The notes beneath the pieces are model-generated. The model made no database searches, was not told the origin of the DNA, and saw nothing but the letters and a program-made list of their open reading frames with translations. From positions 4,154,001 through 4,218,000 of the forward strand of contig NC_070570.1 of NCBI RefSeq assembly GCF_026914185.1: a stretch of DNA of 64,000 bases. Direction: 5' to 3'. Shown here in pieces: positions 32,316 to 42,457 of the stretch. A program made the translations under genes and the position numbers. The stretch's first letter is position 1; each line of letters opens with the position of its first letter. This DNA is from Puccinia triticina. Its lineage: Eukaryota > Basidiomycota > Pucciniomycetes > Pucciniales > Pucciniaceae.

Positions 32316-33989
32316 TTAAATATCAAGATGGTACAGAATGTGATTCAGATCGTTAGGGATAGGGAAAACACTCCTATTCGACACCCTATGCGGACCCCTG
32401 ATGCCTCTTGACAACGCATCAGCCTTGTTATCCTCTGACTTGACCCTTTTCGCCGTTAAATCAATTTGTTCTTTCATCAACAATTTCTGTATGATCTTCC
32501 ATTCGTTATTCACCGCTGTATCCCCTGACTTCTTGTTTTCTATCACCGCCAGTGTCGTGTTATTATCTGTCCATACAATCAAATTTGAACCTTTCTGAAT
32601 CCGGTTTTCGTGTATGAGCATCAGGATGCCTAGGCGAATTGCAATGGTCTCTAACCAAGCAATATTCTGACGTTCCTCACCAGTGTTGTTGGTGAGTTTC
32701 AGTTGTGACCATAAACGGCCTATCTTGATTCCAATGCCGAAACTTGTGCTCGCATCGCCAACCCACCCAATGTTTACCGGTGTCCTCAAAGGGATTAACC
32801 TTGTGTGATCAAAAACATTCAAATGATCGTACCATACTTCCATATCCTCAAGTACTTCTCGAGGGGCTGATTGTTTTGCAAATTTGTATTTCCACTCAGC
32901 CATCCATTTATAGAGGCCATTCAAATATGCTCGTAGTTGTGGTAATATGTATGCCACATGATTGAGGCGCCCGGCGAGAACTTCTACTTCGTTAAATGAG
33001 AAAATTCTGACCTCGATGAGAAAAACTTCTACTTGACTGATCTGTTCCTTCAGCTTTGCTTCTGGTAGTCGCACAGTCTTATGTCTTCCATTCCAAATAA
33101 AGCCTATAAATTTTTGTTCGTCCGAAAATTGTGAACACTTCTCCTCATTTGTTTGGACCCCCAATTTAGTTGAATAATCTACTATATCTTCCATATCCGT
33201 ATTAGATGTTTCGTATTTGACGAACAGATTATCGTCCACCCATCTGAATATCTTCACGAGGTCAAATTTGTCTTGCATAATCTCCTTCCATGCATCCGCC
33301 GGTCTCCCGAAAGATCCGCAACCCGCGACACCGCCGAAAGTGATTCTAGTGTTGATATATAAGTTGTCTGACAAATCCTGTACAATCAGGAAAGGCCATT
33401 GAGACGGGTGGGTCGGGATTTGTCTATACGCTTTTTCCCAGTCGAAAAGAGCCAGCAGCACTGGTCTTTGAAGATCATTGAAAAATCCTGCTACTATCTT
33501 AAAATCGTCCCACGTGGTTAAGAAATCATGCAAATTAACAAATGAGTTCACCAAAGGAATCATTGGGTCGTTGCGTGGGAAAGATAAATCGTTTATCGGT
33601 CTTACAGACCCGTCGTTATTCACCACTGCTCCAAGTGGAGAGGATCTAAAGAATTTGAATTTTGCGCTCAATTGTTCTCTCGAGAACGGGCCAAACATTC
33701 TTCTTGCTTTGACTTCTTTTTCAAACGACTTCGTAATCTTCTCCGCCGCCAATTCTGCTGATTTATGATTGGCTGGTATGTACCATTTGAGAGACCCTAA
33801 ATTGTGAACCGGTATCCCTTGATGGAAACCAAATCTAAACCCTTGTATCACATCCTTATAGACGTCTTTGAGGCACGCTTTCTTGAGTGCAACTTCCCAA
33901 AAAGGAATGTTCATCTCACATTCAACCTTTTCCGGCCATAACGGTTCTTTCAAAACACTGGAACAAAACCGGTGCAAAAGACATTCCAA
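32316..33989 (-). CDS. Reverse transcriptase/RNase H of the DIRS element
   Basis: An intact 557-residue frame. RT catalytic Asp lies in LLALFDWEKAYRQ (D183) and the second and third in FRWVDDNLF (D252, D253). The RNase H part includes WVGDASTSFGIGI, NIAWLETIAI and LIVWTDNNTTLAVI, ending near NKADALSRG. The FDWEKAYRQ and VDDN forms match fungal DIRS rather than copia or gypsy RTs. It turns element RNA into cDNA. The start is the first ATG of the frame; the frame is open slightly upstream, so fusion to another exon is possible. Confidence 0.9.
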   Translation of the reverse strand: MECLLHRFCSSVLKEPLWPEKVECEMNIPFWEVALKKACLKDVYKDVIQGFRFGFHQGIPVHNLGSLKWYIPANHKSAELAAEKITKSFEKEVKARRMFGPFSREQLSAKFKFFRSSPLGAVVNNDGSVRPINDLSFPRNDPMIPLVNSFVNLHDFLTTWDDFKIVAGFFNDLQRPVLLALFDWEKAYRQIPTHPSQWPFLIVQDLSDNLYINTRITFGGVAGCGSFGRPADAWKEIMQDKFDLVKIFRWVDDNLFVKYETSNTDMEDIVDYSTKLGVQTNEEKCSQFSDEQKFIGFIWNGRHKTVRLPEAKLKEQISQVEVFLIEVRIFSFNEVEVLAGRLNHVAYILPQLRAYLNGLYKWMAEWKYKFAKQSAPREVLEDMEVWYDHLNVFDHTRLIPLRTPVNIGWVGDASTSFGIGIKIGRLWSQLKLTNNTGEERQNIAWLETIAIRLGILMLIHENRIQKGSNLIVWTDNNTTLAVIENKKSGDTAVNNEWKIIQKLLMKEQIDLTAKRVKSEDNKADALSRGIRGPHRVSNRSVFPIPNDLNHILYHLDI

Positions 33990-34056
33990 TAAAGAAGATT
34001 GGAATTCCGTTATATAGGAAGAAGAAAAACAAAAAACACATTTTCATCAGGACAGG

Positions 34057-34382
34057 TGTGATGTCCCGGCTCGGCCATCTCTTTGTTCTACGGATAAGGA
34101 CGCCGACCCTCCGGTTCCGGCCCTCTCTCTCTCTCTCTCTCTGCCTCCCATATGCGGTCTTCTAAAAGACTCGCCTAGTTGTCTCTTCTTATTGTTATCC
34201 TTTTTTCCATTCGCGGACTCTAAAGAGCCCGCTCTCTTGTATCTTCCTTTGTTTCACTCGGGCCTCGCCCATCTTGTAGCTAGAGGCCCTCGCCTATAAA
34301 TAGAGGCTCCATCCCCCACCTGGAATGAAGCCTCAGCGCACTTTCAGCTATCTTTCCGTTACAAAACCGGGCTGTCATCACA
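34057..34382. mobile_element. Short solo LTR or TRIM inside the DIRS element (326 bp)
   Basis: Begins TGTGATGTCCCGGC and ends GCTGTCATCACA, giving inverted TGTGATG/CATCACA ends. CAGG stands on each side (34053-34056 and 34383-34386), a 4-bp duplication. Inside are a CT microsatellite (about 34122-34142) and a TATA box CCTATAAATAGAGG near 34290. It separates the DIRS gag and RT genes. Confidence 0.65.
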
Positions 34383-34524
34383 CAGGGTCACAAAGGAAAT
34401 GTAAACAATGTACTAAGTCGCTCAACCAGGAGTAAATAGAAAACCTCGAAAAAGTCATATTGTGACAAAAAGAAATGAAAAGCAAATGAACGAATGATGT
34501 TATCGATCTTGAAAAGCTTTCCAC

Positions 34525-36026
34525 CTACTTATTCAATAAGTTGTTTGAACCAGATCCACTACCAGAGTTAATCGCGAGAGGATTAGAACTCAACCTTTGT
34601 TCGCCGTAGCCTTCTATCCAATTAGAACCTTTATAACCTGATCTCGCGCGTTTCTTCCCGCCTTGATCATTCGGAACATTTTGACTAGGTTGTCCTGGCT
34701 TCATGCCTACTTGAGTGTTCATTTGATTGTTGAAATGTTGTTTCTGATCAAAATTGCTTCTAGCAGTCGCATTGTTATGGAAATTATTGGCTTCTAAATT
34801 CAACCTTGCGTTGCCGGTCATCGGGTCGATGTGACAGCTTCCGTAATGTGGCGCGTAGTAGTTCTTGTCCCACTGCAACTCATGAAAATCTCAACTAGTG
34901 TTGTAACAACTTTCAACTATATCTTCCCTAATTCTGGAAATATCCGGGATCATTAGAACTCCATTTATGTTGACTCGACTCGAGAATGTAATCTGACGCA
35001 TTATCATATTGTATCTGAACCCCACCATGAGACAACGAGTATCGGTTATGTCGTCGATGTTCTTCTTGTGTAATAATAACTTGTCTGCAAACTTTTGATT
35101 GTTGTAAACGTTTGCTAGCGTCCTATAGAAATCTCTATGGTTGAAGGTCCAATGAGCGTGTGTCATGTGCCATTCAGGGACGAACGGATAACCTTTATAG
35201 TTCAATACCGCAGAGGAGTCGTTGTTCTTTGGTCTCTTCTCTACATGATAGGAAATCGCGTTTTGACGCCAGATTTTATTGAAAATCATTAAAGGCAAGG
35301 GACCACGCAATTTCTTGATGTTTTCATCCAAGAAAGGTGCATAACCAACGTTATCATGAGAAGTCGACACCTCTGCGTACTCTAAGCCTCCATCGGTCAT
35401 TGTTGGTTCAACTTGATGTACAGAGTTACTTTGAGTAGCTGGACCACCGTTGAGAACTGCTATAGCTTTCAAAAACGTGTCCGCTAGATCCGCGTTACCA
35501 CTCAACTGAGCTGCTAGAGCTTGTTCTAATAAAAGGGATTTCGGATTGGTGGTAGTGTTTGCCACATCTACACAAATCATTATTATCAATGGTCAATCAC
35601 CATTACAAAATTCTAACCTAAATTTTAGAATTATTGTCTATACTCACTCGGAACTACTTTCATGGATTCTACCGCTTCCTCAAAAAGTAGCTCTTCCCCA
35701 GCGTCTTTATCAACGGGTGCAATTCCCGGATCGGTTACGTCTTGGGTTTCTACTTGATCGTTCAGAACGAAGTATTGTCAGTTTACTATTACTGGGTTTT
35801 TCCTGGAGATGAAACTACACAGGTATATAATCGTTCCCAATTATCTGGAGTTAAAACTCAACAGTTTGATGGTACTTCTCAACCACTTACCGACTATTTC
35901 ACTGTCTATAGGAGCCGCTAATCCTTGAGCCTCACCTGTATCCTCTACTCTATCTTTGTTAGACCCTTTCGACTTCTTCGCGGCAGCAGCAGATGCTCTA
36001 GTTATTGATGATGCAATGTCGACCAT
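34525..36026 (-). CDS. Gag-like protein of the DIRS element (three exons, one in-frame stop)
   Basis: The first exon starts MVDIASSITRASAAAAKK at 36026. A GTAAGT donor lies at about 35890; an acceptor before TAGAAACCC near 35756 joins in phase to TQDVTDPGIAPVDKDAG. A second intron, from GTGAGT at about 35646 to TTGTGTAG at about 35573, joins to VANTTTNPKSLLLEQAL. The last exon is open to 34525 except for one TGA at about 34888-34890. The C-terminus is rich in Asn, Gln and Gly with basic patches (GGKKRARSGYKG), as in nucleocapsid proteins without zinc knuckles. Role as a structural protein is inferred from position and composition. Confidence 0.5.
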
Positions 36027-36329
36027 TTTGACTCGTTTATGAGAAATTCTTAAAAAGATAAAAGAAAAGATGTTTTTATTTCTGTGTTGGTGTGCTTGAG
36101 ATAAAAACCAAAGATAGGTGTGTGGAACAGGACTGGAGTGGGAGGTGCTGGAGGGGATCTTGCCTGAGCGAGGTCTGCTCCATATACCTCTCACTTGTTC
36201 CAGTCTTCCTGCAGCAGCACAGGCCTGTCACAACGCTTAGGCCTCTGGACTGCTCTCAACCAGTCCGTTTCCTCTAGCGCTCATGGACTTAAGTACTCTC
36301 CTGCGTACCTGGTTCGAGTGCTCTCAATT

Positions 36330-36940
36330 ATTTCATCAGAATTCGGTTTAAAAAGAAACTGGTGATTTATCAAGAGAGTAGAAACAGTTTTAGCTCTTAC
36401 CTAAGAGCAAGGGTAGATAGTTTACTAGACTGTGATGGAAACAGCGAGAGGTTACAAGTGAGAGTAAACGAAGAAAGAGCGGAATGTAAATGAAATGTTT
36501 TTGGAGTTTTTAAGTATTTTAAGAGGAACTCTGAAGAGGGAGATTATCGCTAGTGAGTGCACAAGTATTAAAAAGGAAAATAGAATTCGGACAAGTCTTG
36601 GTTTTAGAACAAAGAGTGGGGGATAGATTGTGATCGCTGATAGACGCAGACAGAGTTTTTTAGGCGATTAGGGGATTGGCTTGGTGCTGTAGGTACGAAG
36701 TCCGCAAGGACAAGCATCCTTTCTCACTGATAAATCAGGGTTCAGGGTTTGATTGCGCCACATCCGGTAAAACAACGGCGTTTTGGGCTGAAACAACGCC
36801 TGCTAAAGCTGCGGTAACAAGGGATACGAGTTGCATCACATTAGTTTGGGACTTCAAACTGGTTCTCACAGCTTGGTCTTTCCCAAAGAGGAACACTTAC
36901 AGCTGAGGAATCGGGTTGCTTCCGAATCCGTAATCTGACA
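36330..36940 (-). repeat. Copia-A left (3') LTR, main part
   Basis: Matches 41842-42452; the missing first 28 bases are at 30603-30630 on the other side of the DIRS insertion. It ends AATCTGACA, next to a polypurine-like AAGCATGGCAGCC on the minus strand. Confidence 0.93.
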
Positions 36941-37015
36941 GGCTGCCATGCTTGGAGCGGCAACGTGAGAAGCAGAGGTTGTTGAGGCTTGAAGGGTCAG
37001 GCCATTGAGTGCCCT

Positions 37016-39770
37016 TCAAATCGACGTTCTGCCAACCGGCTTGGTTAGGAAGTCAGAGATGTTGCTTTGCGAGTGGACGTATTGAAGCTTGATGCGCTCT
37101 TCCTTGATGAGATTGCAAATGTGATGGAGTCTGAGGTCCATGTGCTTAGTGCGAAACCCATTTTGGCTAACTTGGCTCATGGCAAGATCAATTGCCCCGC
37201 GATTGTCAATCAAGATGGTTGGCGTGGATTGTTGGTCGTCCAGGGTGATTTCAGAGATGAGGTTTGTGATCCACATCACTTTCTTGCTGGCGTCCGACAA
37301 GCTTTGTATTCGGCTTCTGTTGATGAGAGGGAGACGGTGCTTTGCTTGCACAATTTCCACAAGATGAGGTGCGAGTTGAGCGTGATGAGGTATCCAGTGT
37401 GAAATTGTCTTGAATCAGGACAGTTAGCCCAGTCCGCGTCTACAGAGGCTTGAAGCGGTGAGGGCGATGTTTTGCTGAAGAACAGGCCGTTGTTGCGAGT
37501 ACCTTTTAAGTAACGAAAGACTTGAATCGCTGCCGAGTAGTGTGAGAGTCCGGGGTTTTCCAGGAATTGAGAAGGCTTGCTAACAGCATAGGAGATGTCT
37601 GGGCGAGTTAGTATGCTGAGATAGTTGAGCGATCCTATCAAGGCACGGTAATTGATGTTTAATGGCGCAAGTTGGTTGATGTCTTCTTGGGTGGCTTGAC
37701 TCAGGTGGAATTTGGGATTGATTGGACATGAGGAGGGAGGTAGCTCGGCTACGTTGAACTCAATCAATTTTTGTTTGATGTACTGGGCTTGGTGAAGGAT
37801 ATAACCGGTGTCATGCTTCTTGAGTTTCATCCCGAGAAGAAAGGATGCTTCACCGATGTACTTGATGTGAAACTCCTGCTCCATCCTGGCACGGAAAACC
37901 AAGGGATCGCGGCTGATTATGACTAGGTCATCCACGTCATGAGCAGAGGTCCACGTTGGAACACCTTCAGTTTTCCAGAAAACGCAGGGATCAGCAACGG
38001 AGATCCGAAAACCTATAGTGGCAAGGAAACCGCTGAGTCTGTTTTACCAGGCAAGCAAGGCCTGTTTGAGTCCGTAGATTGCTTTGTTGAGCTTGAGAAG
38101 GATTTGTTGTTCGGATGGAAAACCAGGTGGTGGAGTGAGGTAGACTATCTTGTCCAGATCGCAGGTTAGAAAGGCGGATTTCACATCCAGCTGGTGGATG
38201 AGAAGATTGTTGATGGTGGCGAAGGACAGAAGAAAGAGAAGGGAGCAGGGTTTTCCGGTCAGAGCATATTTCAAGTCAAAGTTGAGACCATGGGTCTGGC
38301 GAAACCCTTGAGCGCAGATGCGCGCTTTGAATTCAGTAACTTTGTTGTTTGTACCAAGCTTTTTGCGATACGCCCAGGTCGAGGGGATGGGGTTGAGGTT
38401 GTCTTGGTAAGGGATCTCAGTCCAGACGTTGTGATCAATCATGTTCTGGATCTCTTTCTTCTCGGCTGCCAACCATTGGGAACTTTCTTGAGAGTGGTTT
38501 TTTGGTTCAACGGTGGTAGCGGAGAAGGTTTGCGGTTGCCGTCTCGGATAATGGAGGATGTTGGACTTGTTGATGTTGCTGTGGATTCTGGTAGGGTGTC
38601 GTGGTCCGTGAATGATAAGACGCCTTTGAGGCGGCTCGGCTTCCTCATCAATGTTGTCCATGATTTCATCTTCTTCAGAAGAACCCGGATCTCCAGCAAT
38701 TTTTTCTTCCAAATTGCAGTGTTGGCTGTTGTTGTGACTGGTGACTTCCTCAGATTTGTTGATTTGTTTGCTCGCTTGGCTACACTGTTGTGTTCTGGCG
38801 TGTAAGGCGGTGCAACGTTGTGATGAATTCCGGCAGTTTTGAGCTGTTCCGATAATGTCTTGTTGACAAATTCTCCACCTCCATTGGTGATTAGCTTTTT
38901 CATCCGATACCCAGTTTGATTTTTGAAGAAAGTTTTGAATTTGATGATCACTTCGCACGCCAAGGATTTCTCTTTGAGCAGAGTAACACTTATGTATCCG
39001 GTGTATTGGTCGACCAGCGTTAGAAAATAACACGCCCCAGAGTTGGTTGAAGGGGAGATTGGTCCCACAAGGTCTCCGTGAATCACTTCAAGTGGGGCAG
39101 AGGTTTTGTCAAAGCTGCTTTTGAAGGGGAGTTTTGAAGTTTTACCCAGCATGCAGGAATCACAGGTTGCTGATGCGGAGAGAGATGAGTTGTTGGCAGC
39201 CACTCTGATCCTGGCAATGCTGGCATGCCCAAGACGGTTGTGCCAGGTCTGGAAAGGCGTGGTGTGGTGGTGGTGAGCATGGTGACGAGCGAAGATACCG
39301 GACCAATGGAAACGTTGAATTCAAAGATTCCATTGACCAAGTTACACAAGAAGTATATGTTGTTGTTCATGACTACCTTTTAGTTGCTGGCTACCTTTCG
39401 GATCTGCATGCCCTTCTCCATGAGCTGCCCAACCGAGATGAGGTTTAGGGTGAGAGCTGGGACGTAGAGGGCATTTCAAAGGACCACGACCTTGCCTGTG
39501 GCTTGAAATATTTGCGCTATTCCTCCTCAAGTTGCAACTAGATCATCTGATCCTTTTCCGATGCTGAGTGGTATGTTGACAATTTTGGTTTCCGTGAAGA
39601 AGGAGAGATTGTTGAGAATGTGGTGAGAGGCTCTGGAGTCAAGTACCGCCGCCAGAAGGTGCAGCTTGGTGAGCAGACAGTGAGCCGTGCTGAAGTTTGC
39701 AAATGCTGGGGATTCATACAAGTTTGCGATAGAGCCTGATTGGGTAATCGGAGCGGTGGTGTTGTTGCTT
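37016..39770 (-). pseudogene. Copia-A pol: protease, integrase, RT, RNase H (broken)
   Basis: From right to left: a protease whose active site reads DSRASHH instead of DSGASHH (about 39630), integrase with CDSCMLGKTSKLPF, VIHGDLVGP and KKLITNGGGEF in which the second catalytic Asp is Asn (about 38880), then a jump over the rest of the integrase, RT with YGLKQALLAW (about 38065) and HDVDDLVII (about 37930), and RNase H with DADWANCPD and STEAEYKA (37440, 37300). Several frameshifts, stops and an integrase deletion are visible. The element cannot supply its own enzymes. Confidence 0.9.
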
Positions 39771-39779
39771 GTGACCGGG

Positions 39780-41014
39780 TGTCAGCCGGGCTACCATTCT
39801 AGAATAGAGCCCCGCCTGCAGCTCCGGTAGCGCAGCCAAGAGCACCGTAAACCGGGTGCAGAGCAGACCGCAGCGCGGATCTCTGCGCAGCATAGATTTG
39901 TTTTAAATTGTTTGAAATATTACAAATAGCTTCCTAGAGAAGCTAGACACCAACAGGACCGCCGCGCGGTCCAGAATCTCTTCTGTACAATATATCCCAA
40001 CTAGGTACAAGTAACAAAAACAAGGGAGCATGTATAAAAAGACCCCCTCAGAAGACCCACAGCCACTGGTTGCGCGAAAACTACGTGGGCTTGTTAGCGG
40101 CTAAATCACTCAGCCACGCGATACAGAGTACTGTAGTACCTGGTCGCATGGAAACAACAGCCGCCAGTAGGCGGTTAAACAATCAAGCCACGCGACTCAG
40201 AGAACTACAGTACCTGGTCGCGTGGTAGCAATCTTCTTCCGAGCTCCGTCGCAGCAACAGTAGCGGAAAGACTCGGACACGAATCGCCGAAGAGCTCCGC
40301 ATAGGAACCGACTCCTAGTGATCCTCCACTCGAGAGCAGAGGATCTCTAGCGTGTCATTTCGAGTAGAACTCTTTAAACGAGTTCCGAGAAGAAAGAATC
40401 TTCCTTGTGACCGGTATCCAAGAGATACGGGTCTTACGAGTAGCAAGACCAGTAAAGAGGCTGTGCCTTCCAACAAAATGTATTGGAAGGCCATCCAGGA
40501 GAATAGCGAGCCGACGAGCCTCCCAGAAACAGCATAAAAGCCGGTGTTGGGAGGACTCTGGCTCCCCAGAAATCGTCAACCACTTTAACCGCCCAGCAGC
40601 GCACTACTTCGCCGAACATATTCGTTGATCAGTTCGCTCTCAGCTTGTGTTAGATTGTTTTTAGATTTATTGCTCGTCGCTGGACTCCTGCTTCAACAGT
40701 AAGTCCAGCTCATTTTCTCTTTATCATCTCGGGTGTAATCCCCATCAACTATATACTTGGGAAATTGTCAAACTACCCCCGCTTGTCGGACCCCAGACAA
40801 CACAGGATCCACTACCCCTGCTCGTCAGGCCCTGTAAGAACCGCCCCGGAGGGCACCATAACCATTCCGCTGCTCTCGCAGCCCCTCCGTTACATCCCAT
40901 TAGGGATATAAAAACTTTAACACCATCATCCTACCGCGTCTACCGACGCGCTCACTCGCCGCAGTCACTCGTGTAGCTAGAGGACTTCGTGTCTTGGCAT
41001 CACCGAGCCTGACA
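39780..41014. mobile_element. Solo LTR (1,235 bp) with CCGGG duplication
   Basis: Starts TGTCAGCCGGGC and ends CGAGCCTGACA; identical CCGGG stands at 39775-39779 and 41015-41019. TATA-like CATGTATAAAAAGACC lies at about 40030. It interrupts copia-A between gag and protease. Two related inverted repeats (CCACGCGA...TCGC-TGG) sit at about 40113-40152 and 40186-40225. Size and ends suggest a gypsy LTR whose body was lost by LTR-LTR exchange. Confidence 0.88.
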
Positions 41015-41019
41015 CCGGG

Positions 41020-41750
41020 AGATCTCTGATGGGTCTTAGGTGAGGGTAGAGAGCCCAGCATTTTGACTCCGGATGGGTGGCTTGTGGATTGTGAACCTTC
41101 TTGCACCTGGGCGGAGGTCGAGATTGGGAACTGCTTGCAAGAGCGACCGCAGATTTCTCAGCATGGTTTGTCTTGTGAGTGAGCTCTTCATGATTGGCCA
41201 GATCTCTGAGTTTTTCAATGAGAGCCTCAGAATCTTTGAGTAAGAAATTGTTGGTGAGAAGAGGATCGGTTAAGCCAGGTTGTTTGACGGATATTTTTGC
41301 AATGATGAAACCGCAGACATCCGTGTCCGAGATGACTTTTCCTATAGCCGCGAATTCCGCCAGACAAAGCTCAACATGGTCTAGAAACTGATTGATATCG
41401 CCATTAAAGAAGAAGTTGGTCCATTTGTTTGTGGCATGAGTCCGATTGTGTATTGTATTGGATCCATACATCCTTTTTATTTTGGACCATATGGCGAAAC
41501 TGTTGGAGGCGCGCTGAGGAGTAACGATGCCGTGATAAATTCGGTCGCCTACTTTAGAGCTGATGATAAAAGCTGATTTGCTGAGTTTCTTTGTGACGGC
41601 TGCGCTAGGATTAACGCCAGGGTCAACTGTCACGGTTGCAAGAAGATCCTTGTGACCAAGATAAGTGGTCAACCGTTGCGCCCATATTGGATAATTGCTG
41701 CCGCCGTTGAGCATCGGGAGGGTAGAGAGTTCTTCCTTGGTGGATGCCAT
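41020..41750 (-). pseudogene. Copia-A gag
   Basis: Starts MASTKEELSTLPMLNGGSN at 41750. It shows the copia gag (UBN2-like) pattern, with NYPIWAQRLTTYL, then WSKIKRMYGSN and FLDHVELCLAEFAAIG, as in copia-D gag (WQRKVKTYL, YITQLEAMLAEFAAMG). The C-terminal Cys/His stretch is reached (HPESKCWALYPHL), after which the frame runs into the solo LTR. It forms the virus-like particle in functional relatives. This part is intact but separated from pol by the LTR. Confidence 0.88.
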
Positions 41751-41800
41751 TGTCGTCCTTGCTCTTTTGTTCTTTGAGGAGGTTGCTGGTGATCGAGTTC

Positions 41801-41813
41801 GAGACTGTAAATC
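41801..41813 (-). promoter_or_regulatory. Copia-A primer binding site (tRNA-Tyr half)
   Basis: The 13 bases next to the 5' LTR read GAGACTGTAAATC on the plus strand. This equals the anticodon arm of tRNA-Tyr (loop CTGTAAA, anticodon GTA), so the primer would be a tRNA 5' half cut in the anticodon arm, as known for Drosophila copia with tRNA-iMet. Copia-D has the same sequence at 57697-57709. Confidence 0.55.
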
Positions 41814-42452
41814 TGTGAGATTTCAATTGACTAAGAGTATCATTTCATCAGAATTCAGTTTACAAAGAAACTGGTGATTTATCAAGAGAGTAGAAACAGT
41901 TTTAGCTCTTACCTAAGAGCAAGGGTAGATAGTTTACTAGACTGTGATTGAAACAGCGAGAGGTTACAAGTGAGAGTAAACGAAGAAAGAGCGGAATGTA
42001 AATGAAATGTTTTTGGAGTTTTTAAGTATTTTAAGAGGAACTCTGAAGAGGGAGATTATCGCTAGTGAGTGCACAAGTATTAAAAAGGAAAATAGAATTC
42101 GGACAAGTCTTGGTTTTAGAACAAAGAGTGGGGGATAGATTGTGATTGCTGATAGACGCAGACAGAGTTTTTTAGGCGATTAGGGGATTGGCTTGGTGCT
42201 GTAGGTACGAAGTCCGCAAGGACAAGCATCCTTTCTCACTGATAAATCAGGGTTCAGGGTTTGATTGCGCCACATCCGGTAAAACAACGGCGTTTTGGGC
42301 TGAAACAACGCCTGCTAAAGCTGCGGTAACAAGGGATACGAGTTGCATCACATTAGTTTGGGACTTCAAACTGGTTCTCACAGCTTGGTCTTTCCTGAAG
42401 AGGAACACTTACAGCTGAGGAATCGGGTTGCTTCCGAATCTGTAATCTGACA
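41814..42452 (-). repeat. Copia-A right (5') LTR, 639 bp
   Basis: Begins TGTGAGATT and ends AATCTGACA. It is the undisrupted copy used to measure the split left LTR. Confidence 0.95.
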
Positions 42453-42457
42453 ACGGC

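Larger units (their letters stand above)
30631..36329 (-). mobile_element. DIRS-type (tyrosine recombinase) retrotransposon
   Basis: Minus-strand genes in the order gag-like, reverse transcriptase/RNase H, tyrosine recombinase mark a DIRS-order element. It sits in the left LTR of copia-A; removing 30631-36329 rejoins that LTR to exactly its 639-bp partner, so insertion caused no duplication and no loss, as expected for recombinase-mediated integration. The inverted or split terminal repeats usual for DIRS could not be demonstrated by eye. At 30799-30831 there is a perfect 11-bp-arm hairpin near the 3' end of the element. Confidence 0.88.
30603..42452 (-). mobile_element. Copia-A: Ty1/copia element with nested insertions
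   Basis: LTR ends are TGTGAGATT and AATCTGACA. The right LTR (41814-42452) is 639 bp. The left LTR is split, 30603-30630 plus 36330-36940, also 639 bp in total. Flanks are ACAGC (30598-30602) and ACGGC (42453-42457), a 5-bp target duplication with one change. Genes run on the minus strand: gag, protease, integrase, RT and RNase H. The LTRs differ at about seven sites, yet the coding region is badly damaged. A solo LTR and a DIRS element have inserted into it. Confidence 0.92.

Noticed and set aside
38194..38805. 203-codon plus-strand frame
   Set aside because: Antisense shadow of the copia-A pol gene.
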